This document shows, in pieces, positions 34,463-42,330 of a stretch of 64,000 nucleotides of DNA. The first letter of the stretch is position 1, and each line of letters opens with the position of its first letter. Position numbers and translations under genes: made by a program. The notes under the pieces are model-generated. The model saw nothing but the letters and a program-made list of their open reading frames with translations, made no database searches and was not told the DNA's origin. The stretch comes from an uncultured Hyphomonas sp. (GTDB lineage: Bacteria > Pseudomonadota > Alphaproteobacteria > Caulobacterales > Hyphomonadaceae). The stretch spans positions 310,001 through 374,000 of the forward strand of contig NZ_OY776147.1 in the NCBI RefSeq assembly GCF_963675305.1, given 5' to 3'.

Positions 34463-34551
34463 AATATATGTAATCTCCCGCGGGATTCCAAGGGCAGCGC
34501 TAAAAAACATGCGTTATTGAGCCCGGGCGCCGGCCCTGCTAAGCGCCGCTG

Positions 34552-35409
34552 ATGTACCAGATATCGGCAAGAGGCGCGCGGGCGCCGGTGGAAGCAGCAT
34601 GGGATGCCTTGGCCTGGGCAGACCCGTCGCCTGCAGGCGCAGTGGACTGCAAGGAAGACGGGCGCGGCATCTGGCGCCTCGACGCCTTTGCGGAAACGCA
34701 GGACGAGGCGGACGAATGCGTCTCCATTATCAATGAGACCAGCCCGGAGCTGAACGCCCGGGTGGAAGAAGTGATCGAGCGGGACTGGGTGACGATGTCA
34801 CTTGAAGGCCTGCCGCCGGTCTCTGCTGGTCCGTTCTTTGTCGCCGGTAGTCATGCCATCGCCCGGCATGCGCCGGGCAAGATCGCCGTCTTGATCGAGG
34901 CAGGCCCGGCTTTCGGCACGGGCCATCATGGCACGACGCTCGGCTGCCTGTTGGCGCTGGACGGGGTGCGCCGCCGCCGCGCCATCGGTAAAGTGCTGGA
35001 CCTCGGCACCGGTTCGGGCGTGCTGGCGATTGCTGCGCTGAAGGCCGGGGCGAGCATGGCGCTCGGCACCGATATTGACTTCGACAGCGTGCCTGTAGCG
35101 AACGAGAACGCGAAGAAGAACAATGTCACCGGCTTCACGGCCATGCATGTCACCGGCGCGCGCCATCCGCGCATCCGGCAGGCGGCGCCTTACGATACGG
35201 TGTTTGCGAATATCCTGATGAAGCCGCTGATCGGCCTCGCGCCGGAGATTGCGCGGCTCACCGCGCCCGGCGGCACGATCATCCTCTCAGGCCTGCTGCA
35301 CCATCAGGCCATGCAGGTGCGCCAGGCCTTCGAGGGCCATGGTATCCTTTTCGAACGCCGCATCCGCAAGGATGGCTGGTCAACGCTCGTCATGCGTCAG
35401 CCTGGCTGA
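34552..35409 (+). CDS. prmA: Ribosomal protein L11 methyltransferase PrmA
   Basis: A 285-residue class I methyltransferase that trimethylates L11. The N-terminal substrate domain spans about residues 1-110. SAM motif I is VLDLGTGSGVLAIAALKAG; FGTGHHGTTLGCL precedes it, and FANILMKPLIGLAP replaces the usual NPPY-like region, as in PrmA. It is divergent from the TM2 gene. Confidence 0.9.
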   Translation: MYQISARGARAPVEAAWDALAWADPSPAGAVDCKEDGRGIWRLDAFAETQDEADECVSIINETSPELNARVEEVIERDWVTMSLEGLPPVSAGPFFVAGSHAIARHAPGKIAVLIEAGPAFGTGHHGTTLGCLLALDGVRRRRAIGKVLDLGTGSGVLAIAALKAGASMALGTDIDFDSVPVANENAKKNNVTGFTAMHVTGARHPRIRQAAPYDTVFANILMKPLIGLAPEIARLTAPGGTIILSGLLHHQAMQVRQAFEGHGILFERRIRKDGWSTLVMRQPG

Positions 35410-35423
35410 AGCAGGGGGTCCCC

Positions 35424-35466
35424 AAATAAAAATCTCCCGCCGCATCCCAGGGAGGATGGGCGGGAG
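35424..35466 (-). terminator. Rho-independent terminator (minus strand)
   Basis: On the minus strand, CTCCCGCCCATCC (35466-35454) pairs with GGATGCGGCGGGAG (one bulged base) and is followed by ATTTTTATTT (35433-35424). It lies 67 bases after the stop of the small gene at 35533-35709. On the plus strand no T run follows, so prmA is not its target. Confidence 0.75.
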
Positions 35467-35532
35467 AAGTGTACGCTACACTAAGGGGTGGGCCTGCTCA
35501 GGAGGAGGTGAGGAAGCAGGCCCCAGGGATAA

Positions 35533-35709
35533 TCAGGCGTGTGCGGCGCGGCGTGCCCAGCGGGCCATGCGGCGAGCCAGGATACGCGGACGGTTCACCG
35601 GCATCTGCACGGCTTCGCCGGCAATGATGGCGCGGGTGATGTCTTTGACTTCCGTACCGCGAATTTCGGCGGTGTCGGTGCGGGTGGAAGTCACCAGATC
35701 GGTGTTCAT
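35533..35709 (-). CDS. 58-residue basic protein, unknown function
   Basis: A short gene that opens with ATG at 35709 and ends with TGA at 35533. The N-terminal half is polar (MNTDLVTSTRTDTAEIRG). A central predicted helix, VKDITRAIIAGEAVQ, leads to a strongly basic tail, RRMARWARRAAHA. A minus-strand terminator follows, and an AT-rich 200-base leader (35710-35910) lies upstream, where a promoter could be. The ribosome site is weak. The basic tail suggests nucleic-acid or membrane binding. I do not recognise a family. Confidence 0.6.
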   Translation of the reverse strand: MNTDLVTSTRTDTAEIRGTEVKDITRAIIAGEAVQMPVNRPRILARRMARWARRAAHA

Positions 35710-35910
35710 AAGTTTTGCTTTCGTTGTTCTTGCGATATTTATTCGTGCGTTCTTTTTCTGAACCCACTCTTTCGAGAAGAATGACTTCAGAGGGCCGCCA
35801 TATAGGCCTCCGAGGTAAACAAAAAAGAGGCAAAGTCCTTAAAAGTGCATGCTGAAATGCATAGCTCAAATGCGCTTTCCTCGGGGCAGGCGCGGCGGTA
35901 AGACTCGGGC

Positions 35911-37722
35911 ATGAGACAGACCTTCGATATCAAGGGCGGCCCCCAGGACGGGCGCGCGCACCTTCCGCTGCTTCGCAAAGAGCTTGGCAATATGGGCCTC
36001 GACGGCTTTTACGTGCCGCACGACGACGAATACCAGAACGAATACCTGCCGGATGCGAATGAGCGCCTGGCCTGGGTGTCGGGCTTCACCGGCTCGTTCG
36101 GCTCGGCCTTTGTGTTCATCGACAAGGCCGTGATCTTTGCCGATGGCCGCTACACGATCCAGGCCGCCGATCAGACAGACCCGGATCTGTGGGAGCGCCA
36201 GGCAATCCCCGAGCCGGGCGCCTTTGGCTGGCTGGCGAAGCAGAAACTCTCCGGCAAAAAGGTCGGCTATGACCCGCGCCTGATGAGCCCGAATGATGTG
36301 ACCCTGCTGCAGGCCGCTGCAAAGAAATCCGGCGCCACGCTGGTCGCTGTCGACGCAAACCCGATCGACACGGCCTGGACGGACCGTCCGCCGCAGCCCA
36401 TGGCGGAGGTCGCGCCCTATCACGTCAAATATGCCGGCGTTGCGCATGACGAAAAGCGCGCTGACATCGGCAAGGCGCTGGAAGAAGACGGCGTGGATGC
36501 AGCCGTGCTGACCTCGCCGTCTTCGCTGGCCTGGGCGTTCAATATCCGGGGCGGGGACGTGATGTGCACCCCGCTGCCGCTCGGCCGGGCGATCCTTTAC
36601 AAGGACGGCACGGCAGACCTCTTCCTCGACGAGGCCAAAGTCTCGCCGAAGTTGCGCAAGCATCTCGGCAATACGGTCACCGTCCGCCCGCTGTCGGAAA
36701 TCGACGAAGGGCTGGGCGAGCTGTCCGGCAAGACGGTCAGCCTCGACCCGGATCTTGCTTCGGCCTGGTTCTTCGACACGGTGGAAGCCGCTGGCGGAAC
36801 AATCGTGCGACAGCGTGACCCGGTGGCTCTGCCGCGCGCCTGCAAGAACGAAGCAGAGATCAAGGGCACGACCACCGCGCACATCCGCGACGGTGTGGCC
36901 GTCACACGCTTCCTGCACTGGCTGGATACTGAAGCCCAGAGCGGCAAGGTGACGGAGATCGAGGCCGCCATCTGTCTGGAGAATTTCAGGGATGAATATG
37001 ACTCCCTGAAAGATCTGTCTTTCCCATCCATCTCCGGCGCCGTGGAGCATGGCGCGCTGCCGCACTACACGGTATCGGAAGCCTCCAACCGGACGCTGGA
37101 ACGCGGCTCGCTCTACCTGATCGATTCCGGCGGTCAGTATCCGGACGGGACGACGGACATCACCCGTACCGTGCCGATTGGTGAGCCGACGGCCGACATG
37201 ATCCGCCACTATACGCTGGTGCTGAAGGGCCATATCGCGCTGGCCGCCGTGCGCTTCCCGCGAGGCACGACGGGCACCCATCTGGATGTGCTGGCGCGTC
37301 ATGCGCTGTGGCAGGCCGGGCTCGACTATCAGCACGGCACGGGCCATGGCGTCGGCGTTTATCTCGGCGTGCATGAAGGCCCGCACCGGATCGCCAAGGC
37401 GTGGAACGATGTGCCGTTGATGCCGGGCATGATCGTCTCGAACGAGCCCGGCTATTACCGGGAAGGGCAGTACGGCATCCGCATTGAGAATTTGCAATAT
37501 GTCACGCCGGCCGCGCCCATCGAGGGCGGCGAGATCGACATGCTGGGCTTCGAGAACCTCACCTTTGCTCCGCTTGCGCGTGACCTGATCGACGTGAAGC
37601 TGCTGACGAAAGAAGAGCGCAAATACGTCAACGACTATCACAAACAGGTCTGGAAATCGCTGAACCGCAAACTTCCGGACGATGTGAAAGCCTGGCTGAA
37701 AGAGGCCACGAAGCGGATCTGA
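35911..37722 (+). CDS. M24B aminopeptidase P
   Basis: A 603-residue three-domain aminopeptidase P, the long form. Two creatinase-like N-terminal domains (about 15-150 and 160-310) precede the pita-bread catalytic domain. The metal ligands appear in order: LIDSGGQYPDGTTDITRT (two Asp), HGTGHGVG (His), SNEPGYY (Glu) and GIRIENL (Glu). It removes N-terminal residues before proline. Its stop overlaps the next start by one base. Confidence 0.93.
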   Translation: MRQTFDIKGGPQDGRAHLPLLRKELGNMGLDGFYVPHDDEYQNEYLPDANERLAWVSGFTGSFGSAFVFIDKAVIFADGRYTIQAADQTDPDLWERQAIPEPGAFGWLAKQKLSGKKVGYDPRLMSPNDVTLLQAAAKKSGATLVAVDANPIDTAWTDRPPQPMAEVAPYHVKYAGVAHDEKRADIGKALEEDGVDAAVLTSPSSLAWAFNIRGGDVMCTPLPLGRAILYKDGTADLFLDEAKVSPKLRKHLGNTVTVRPLSEIDEGLGELSGKTVSLDPDLASAWFFDTVEAAGGTIVRQRDPVALPRACKNEAEIKGTTTAHIRDGVAVTRFLHWLDTEAQSGKVTEIEAAICLENFRDEYDSLKDLSFPSISGAVEHGALPHYTVSEASNRTLERGSLYLIDSGGQYPDGTTDITRTVPIGEPTADMIRHYTLVLKGHIALAAVRFPRGTTGTHLDVLARHALWQAGLDYQHGTGHGVGVYLGVHEGPHRIAKAWNDVPLMPGMIVSNEPGYYREGQYGIRIENLQYVTPAAPIEGGEIDMLGFENLTFAPLARDLIDVKLLTKEERKYVNDYHKQVWKSLNRKLPDDVKAWLKEATKRI

Positions 37723-38387
37723 TGCGCGCCTGCCTGCCTCTCCTGGTCCTGCTGGGCGTCGCCGCGTGTCAGCAGGCGCCGGAGACGGCGCAGGCCGCGA
37801 CCACATTGACGCCTGCCTGTTCCTATGATGCCGAGGCCATGCTGGCGCTCGATGTCGATACGTTCGACTCCACGCCGGACGCCGGCTGGCGCACCGTGGC
37901 CAATATTCCGGGCTGCGAAGCGGCCGGGGCAGGGCTCCTCGCCACTTACCGCGAGCAGAAGCCTGGTCTGTCTGCGGATGATGTGGGAGGCCTGTTGCAT
38001 CATGAGTTCCAGCTGCGGGCGGCCTCCGGACAGGACGATGCGGCAAAGGAGATTGCTCAACAGCTGATCTCCTTGCGCGCCGAGGATGACGTGATGCGAT
38101 CCTATCACGAAGCGGAGCTTGCTTTCCTGGCGCGGGACCTCGAAGCCCTTACGGTCGCCCGGGACAGGCTGGCGGCCGTTCCGAAACCTGACGGGTTCGA
38201 GGCGGGCGTGGAAGCCTTCAAGGCCAAATATCCGGATTACCCGCCGCCCGTCTGGCCGATCAATCTTGACGTGGTCGACGGCTTCATAACCTGTTTCGAC
38301 AAACCCTATGCCGAAGCCTATACACTCAGCTGCCGGCCGGGCAGGGAAGACGGCGGCGCGAATCTGACCCGTCAGACTCCGGAGTAG
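37722..38387 (+). CDS. Lipoprotein, unknown function
   Basis: A 221-residue protein with a lipoprotein signal (LLGVAAC) then a helical region (residues about 60-160, with HEFQLRAASGQDDAAKEIAQQL) that could hold TPR-like helices, and two Cys near the C-terminus. I do not recognise a family. It is coupled to the aminopeptidase by the overlap at 37722 and overlaps the convergent XRE gene by 16 bases. Confidence 0.65.
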   Translation: MRACLPLLVLLGVAACQQAPETAQAATTLTPACSYDAEAMLALDVDTFDSTPDAGWRTVANIPGCEAAGAGLLATYREQKPGLSADDVGGLLHHEFQLRAASGQDDAAKEIAQQLISLRAEDDVMRSYHEAELAFLARDLEALTVARDRLAAVPKPDGFEAGVEAFKAKYPDYPPPVWPINLDVVDGFITCFDKPYAEAYTLSCRPGREDGGANLTRQTPE

Positions 38388-39166
38388 ATCACGACCTTCA
38401 GGGCCGGGTTTTCGATGACCTGAAGGGCGACATATTCGTATTTCGTCCTGCCGCCGCCTGGCGGGTAGAGCGTCTTGCGCCCGGCCCCGCCGGCCTTGAT
38501 GCCATGCTGGCGCCACCATTTCGCGAACAGAGCGCTTTCTGCCTGCAGCCGGGCCGTCAGCTTCACGAAGCGGGGATCGGCGGCGTTGATGTCATGAACG
38601 GGCCGGAATTCGGCCAGCATGCGTTTTGCCTCGGCTTCCCAGCCTGTCCCGAACAGCGTGCGTGAGGCGGGGCGGAGGAACATGCCGATAAAGACATTCC
38701 TGTCTTGCTCCGCAACATCGCCGAACCCGAACAAGGTATCGGCTGCGGTGTTCCAGTGCAGCACATCGCCCAGCCTGTTGGTGACATAAGCCGGCTGTGC
38801 CAGCCGGTCGATCATCCGCTGCACAGTAGGCGGAACAGTTTCGTTAGTGGCGCCCTGGGGCAGGGCGATGCCGGAGAGGGCGTAGAGGTGGGCCGTCTCG
38901 ACCATGTCGAGCCGCAAGGCCCGGGCAATGGCGTCAACGGTCTGCCGGGACGGGGTGACCGGGCGGCCCTGTTCCAGCCGGATATACCAGTCGACAGAAA
39001 TATCTGCGAGTTCGGCCACCTCGTCGCGGCGAAGCCCCGGCGTGCGGCGACGTCCGCCCTCGGGCAGGCCAAGGGTCTCCGGCCGGATTGCCTCGCGCCG
39101 GGAGCGGAGGAATTGGCCAAGCTCGTTGCGGGCATGGCGAAGAGGGGGGCGCGTCGTCGTCTGCAT
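38372..39166 (-). CDS. XRE-family regulator with MmyB-like ligand domain
   Basis: A 264-residue regulator. The N-terminal helix-turn-helix (about residues 10-85) has TPGLRRDEVAELADISVDWYIRLEQGR, typical of the MmyB/DUF2081 group. The C-terminal half (LAQPAYVTNRLGDVLHWNTAADTLFG) is the PAS-like MmyB domain that may bind fatty acid. It is divergent from the tautomerase gene at 39283 with 116 bases between, so it may control that promoter. Confidence 0.85.
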   Translation of the reverse strand: MQTTTRPPLRHARNELGQFLRSRREAIRPETLGLPEGGRRRTPGLRRDEVAELADISVDWYIRLEQGRPVTPSRQTVDAIARALRLDMVETAHLYALSGIALPQGATNETVPPTVQRMIDRLAQPAYVTNRLGDVLHWNTAADTLFGFGDVAEQDRNVFIGMFLRPASRTLFGTGWEAEAKRMLAEFRPVHDINAADPRFVKLTARLQAESALFAKWWRQHGIKAGGAGRKTLYPPGGGRTKYEYVALQVIENPALKVVIYSGV

Positions 39167-39183
39167 CTCAGGGTGGGCCTAAT

Positions 39184-39197
39184 TTATCCTATGATAA
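39184..39197 (+). promoter_or_regulatory. Dyad between XRE regulator and tautomerase
   Basis: TTATC-CTAT-GATAA is a perfect 5-base inverted repeat in the divergent promoter gap. It could be the XRE operator and overlaps -10-like TATGAT on both strands. Short AT-rich dyads arise by chance. Confidence 0.35.
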
Positions 39198-39282
39198 TCC
39201 TAGTCCTGTTTGCGGTGTGATGTTCACCTTAGTCTCGGCAAACGATCCGTCAACTGCGGGTCAAACGAGAAAGGAAAATCCC

Positions 39283-39693
39283 ATGCCAATGATTCAAGTC
39301 TGGATGCGTTCCGGGAAAGACAAGGCCTACAGGACGGCTGTTTCGGCGGGCATCCATCAGGCGATGATGTCGGTCCTGAACCTGCCGGAAGACGACTATT
39401 TCCAGGTCACGCACGAACTGGAAAAAGAAGAGAACTATATCTTTGATCCGAACTATTTCGGTATGCCGCGCAGCCCGGACTTCCTGATGATCCGGCTGTC
39501 GTTCAATGCCCGGCCGGCCGCTGTGAAACAGCGCCTGTTCGAGACGATTGCGGACAATCTCGTGAAATCTCCTGGCCTCCGCCGCGAGGACATCGGCATG
39601 AGTATCGTCGAGACCAATTTCGAGAACTGGTGGGCCCATGGCCGCCGGGTGGACAAGGAGACGGGCACGGACGCAAGGATGGGAAAGGCTTAG
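39283..39693 (+). CDS. Tautomerase-family protein
   Basis: A 136-residue protein of the 4-oxalocrotonate tautomerase superfamily. Pro follows the initiating Met (MPMIQVWMR), giving the N-terminal catalytic proline. A second beta-alpha-beta half contains FLMIRLSFNARPAAVKQRLF. The C-terminal stretch ENWWAHGRRV is also family-like. ATG 39283 has GAAAGGA upstream. It overlaps the convergent SDR gene by 4 bases. Substrate unknown. Confidence 0.75.
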   Translation: MPMIQVWMRSGKDKAYRTAVSAGIHQAMMSVLNLPEDDYFQVTHELEKEENYIFDPNYFGMPRSPDFLMIRLSFNARPAAVKQRLFETIADNLVKSPGLRREDIGMSIVETNFENWWAHGRRVDKETGTDARMGKA

Positions 39694-40475
39694 GTCAGCC
39701 CCAATTGTGTGAGGGCATCCTGCACGCCGTCGAAACGCGGGCGGATGTCCTCCCCGATATGGGCATGGGTGGGAATGTAGAACAGGCCGAGGTCGAGCCC
39801 TTTCAAGGCGATCTCGGCGCACTCGTCCGGCATGATGACGTTGAACTCCGGAGGGATCATCGCCGGATCCGGAATGCCGCTGGCGATCAGTGGCGTGTAG
39901 ACCCCGCCCGGCATCAGCACGTGCACATCCATCAGTTCGCCGCCAAGGTCCTCGCGCAGCCATTCCGCCATGATCAGCACGCCGTGCTTGGTCGCGCCAT
40001 AGGCGCCAATATGGGCACGCTTCACGGCGTGCGGCAGACTGAGGGAGTTTTCAGACCCCGTGATCATCAGCCGCCCCCGCATGCCCGAGTCTTTCAGGAC
40101 GGCGGCATAGGCCTGCGCCACGCGGAAGGGGGCAAACATGTTCACTTCAAACATGCGCATCGTCTCTGGCCCGAAATCCTCTTTCGTCATCCGCTTGTGC
40201 CGATCGATACCGGCATTGGCGCAGACGAGATCCAAACGGCCTTTCCAAACAAACGCCTCTTTCACGAGCGGGGCAGGTGCTTCCGGTTTTGACAGGTCGC
40301 AGCGGATGGCAAGGCCGGGGCGGGGAAGGTTTGCAGCGACCTCCTTGGCGAGGTCTTCCTGAATGTCTGCGATCACGACGTCAGCGCCGCGTTCGCTCAG
40401 CTGCGTTGCCAGCGCCTTGCCGATTCCAGACGCCCCGCCGGTGACCAGCGCCACCTTGCCTGTGTAATCGATCAT
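39690..40475 (-). CDS. Short-chain dehydrogenase/reductase
   Basis: A 261-residue classical SDR. The NAD(P) motif is TGGASGIGKAL; CANAGID is the NAG motif, and catalytic residues lie in TGSENS and YGATK. Asp in VIADIQ at the end of beta 2 suggests NAD preference. ATG 40475 has GGGAGG 8 bases before it. The substrate cannot be told. Confidence 0.87.
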   Translation of the reverse strand: MIDYTGKVALVTGGASGIGKALATQLSERGADVVIADIQEDLAKEVAANLPRPGLAIRCDLSKPEAPAPLVKEAFVWKGRLDLVCANAGIDRHKRMTKEDFGPETMRMFEVNMFAPFRVAQAYAAVLKDSGMRGRLMITGSENSLSLPHAVKRAHIGAYGATKHGVLIMAEWLREDLGGELMDVHVLMPGGVYTPLIASGIPDPAMIPPEFNVIMPDECAEIALKGLDLGLFYIPTHAHIGEDIRPRFDGVQDALTQLGLT

Positions 40476-40586
40476 GTTTGCGGCCTCCCTGAATTTCGCC
40501 CTTTTTGACAGGCTATACTGAAAGCGTGGCCGGGCAGAGGGCAAAGACGAAATCTGCCAGATATGCCGTCCGTGCAGATTCTATTT

Positions 40587-40601
40587 GTTCTGTTTTTGTT
40601 C
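40587..40601 (+). promoter_or_regulatory. LexA (SOS) box upstream of recN
   Basis: GTTCTGTTTTTGTTC is an exact GTTC-N7-GTTC repeat, 41 bases before the recN ATG. recN is a classic SOS gene, which makes this site strong. Confidence 0.8.
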
Positions 40602-40641
40602 TCATGATAGGAACGCACTCCGTAGAGTTGGGAGTGCAATC

Positions 40642-42330
40642 ATGATCCTTGCTTTGTCCATTCGTGATTTCGTGCTGATCGACCGTCTCGATATCGAGCC
40701 GGGCGACGGCTTCACCGCGCTGACCGGCGAGACCGGGGCCGGCAAGTCCATCATTCTCGATGCACTGGCCCTGACGCTGGGCGCCGCTGCAGACCGGAGC
40801 CTTGTCCGCGCCGGGGCAGAGCAGGCGAGCGTCGCGGCAGAATTTGCCGCCGTGCCAGGCCATCCGGTCTGGGACGTGCTCGCCGAGCATGGCTTCGAGG
40901 CAAGCCCGGACGAGACGCTGACCCTGAAACGCATCGTGCGCGCCAACGGCCCGGCGCGGGCCTTCATCAATGACCAGCCGGTGAGTGCTGCCCTGTTGGC
41001 GGAAGCGGGTGAAACTCTGGTGGAGATCCATGGCCAGCACGCCGCCTCGGCGCTGATGCGGCCTTCCGCCCATCGCAAGATGCTCGACCTGTTCGCAGGC
41101 AATGAAGACTTGCTGGAGGCGTGCGCGGCGGCCCATGCGGCCAGAGTGGAAGCGCGTGAGACACGCGAACGACTGGAGGCAGAAACCGAAGAAGCCCTGC
41201 GCACACGCGAATGGCTGGCCGGCGCCGTGGAGGAACTCGACACGCTGGCCCCGCAGGTCGGGGAGGCAGGCAGCCTGACCGAGACCCGGACCCGGTTGAT
41301 GCAGTCCGAGCGCGTGACTGAGGCAATCGCCGAAGCCGAAGAGGCACTCGCCGATGCCGAGATCGAGACGGCGCTGTCGAAAGCCTCCCGCGCAGCCGAA
41401 CGCATTTGCCGCCTGCCAGGCTTTGACGGGGCAGACCATCCGCTCGCCCATGCTGCCCGGGCCGCGGCGGAGGCGCTGGAGCGGGCCTTGATCGAAGCCG
41501 GGGAAGCCGAAGCCGCCATCGCCGCCCTTGAAAGCCTGGTCGAGCACGACACCAGCGCGCTGGAGTTTGCCGAGGCGCGGCTCTTCGCGCTGCGCGCCGT
41601 GGCCCGCAAGCACATGGTCGATCCGGACCTGTTGCCGGATGTGCTGGAAACCCTGCAGGAGCGGCTGAACCTGGTCGAGGCAGGCGAGGACGCGCTGATC
41701 CGCGCGCGCAAGGCCGAGAGCGCTGCGAACGCTGCCTGGCACGCGGCAGCCGAGAAGCTGACCGCGGCGCGCAAGGCGGCAGCGTCCCAGCTGGAAAAGG
41801 CCATCGTGAAAGAGCTCGCGCCGCTCAAGCTTGGGCGCGCCGTGATCCGTGTCTCCGTCACCCCGCTCGGCGATGAGGGCGGGGCCCATGGCGCTGACCG
41901 GGTGGAGTTCGATGCCGAGACCAATCCCGGCGCGGGCTTCGGGCCGCTTCGCAAGATTGCCTCGGGCGGCGAACTTGCCCGCGTCTCACTGGCGCTGAAA
42001 TGTGCCCTCGCCGAGGCTGGCAGTGCCGGCACGCTCATCTTCGACGAGGCTGACCAGGGCGTCGGCGGCGCGGTGGCTGCGGCCATCGGTGAGCGGCTGA
42101 TCCGGCTTGGCCGGACGCGTCAGGTGTTTGCGATCACCCACAGCCCGCAGGTGGCCGCCGCCGCGCGGTCGCAGTGGCTTGTGGAAAAGGGCAGAGGCAA
42201 GTCTGGTGGCACGCGCCTGCGCGGGCTAGATGAGTCGGACAGGCAGGAAGAAATTGCCCGCATGTTGTCCGGCGCCGAGATTACCGAAGAGGCACGGGCA
42301 GCCGCCGGGAGGCTGTTGGAGGATGTATGA
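40642..42330 (+). CDS. recN: DNA repair protein RecN
   Basis: A 562-residue SMC-like ATPase for double-strand break repair. Walker A is GETGAGKS at residues 29-36; QHAASALMR is in the N-terminal lobe, a long coiled coil spans about 150-360, and the C-terminal signature SGGELARVSLALK and Walker B LIFDEADQGVGG follow. ATG 40642 follows GGGAG. It overlaps ligA by 4 bases (ATGA). A LexA box precedes it. The pair runs opposite to bamD. Confidence 0.94.
   Translation: MILALSIRDFVLIDRLDIEPGDGFTALTGETGAGKSIILDALALTLGAAADRSLVRAGAEQASVAAEFAAVPGHPVWDVLAEHGFEASPDETLTLKRIVRANGPARAFINDQPVSAALLAEAGETLVEIHGQHAASALMRPSAHRKMLDLFAGNEDLLEACAAAHAARVEARETRERLEAETEEALRTREWLAGAVEELDTLAPQVGEAGSLTETRTRLMQSERVTEAIAEAEEALADAEIETALSKASRAAERICRLPGFDGADHPLAHAARAAAEALERALIEAGEAEAAIAALESLVEHDTSALEFAEARLFALRAVARKHMVDPDLLPDVLETLQERLNLVEAGEDALIRARKAESAANAAWHAAAEKLTAARKAAASQLEKAIVKELAPLKLGRAVIRVSVTPLGDEGGAHGADRVEFDAETNPGAGFGPLRKIASGGELARVSLALKCALAEAGSAGTLIFDEADQGVGGAVAAAIGERLIRLGRTRQVFAITHSPQVAAAARSQWLVEKGRGKSGGTRLRGLDESDRQEEIARMLSGAEITEEARAAAGRLLEDV

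Noticed and set aside
35866..38046. A 726-codon minus-strand open frame
   Set aside because: It is antisense to the aminopeptidase P gene, which shows all five metal ligands. The antisense product is Arg/His/Gly-rich without motifs.
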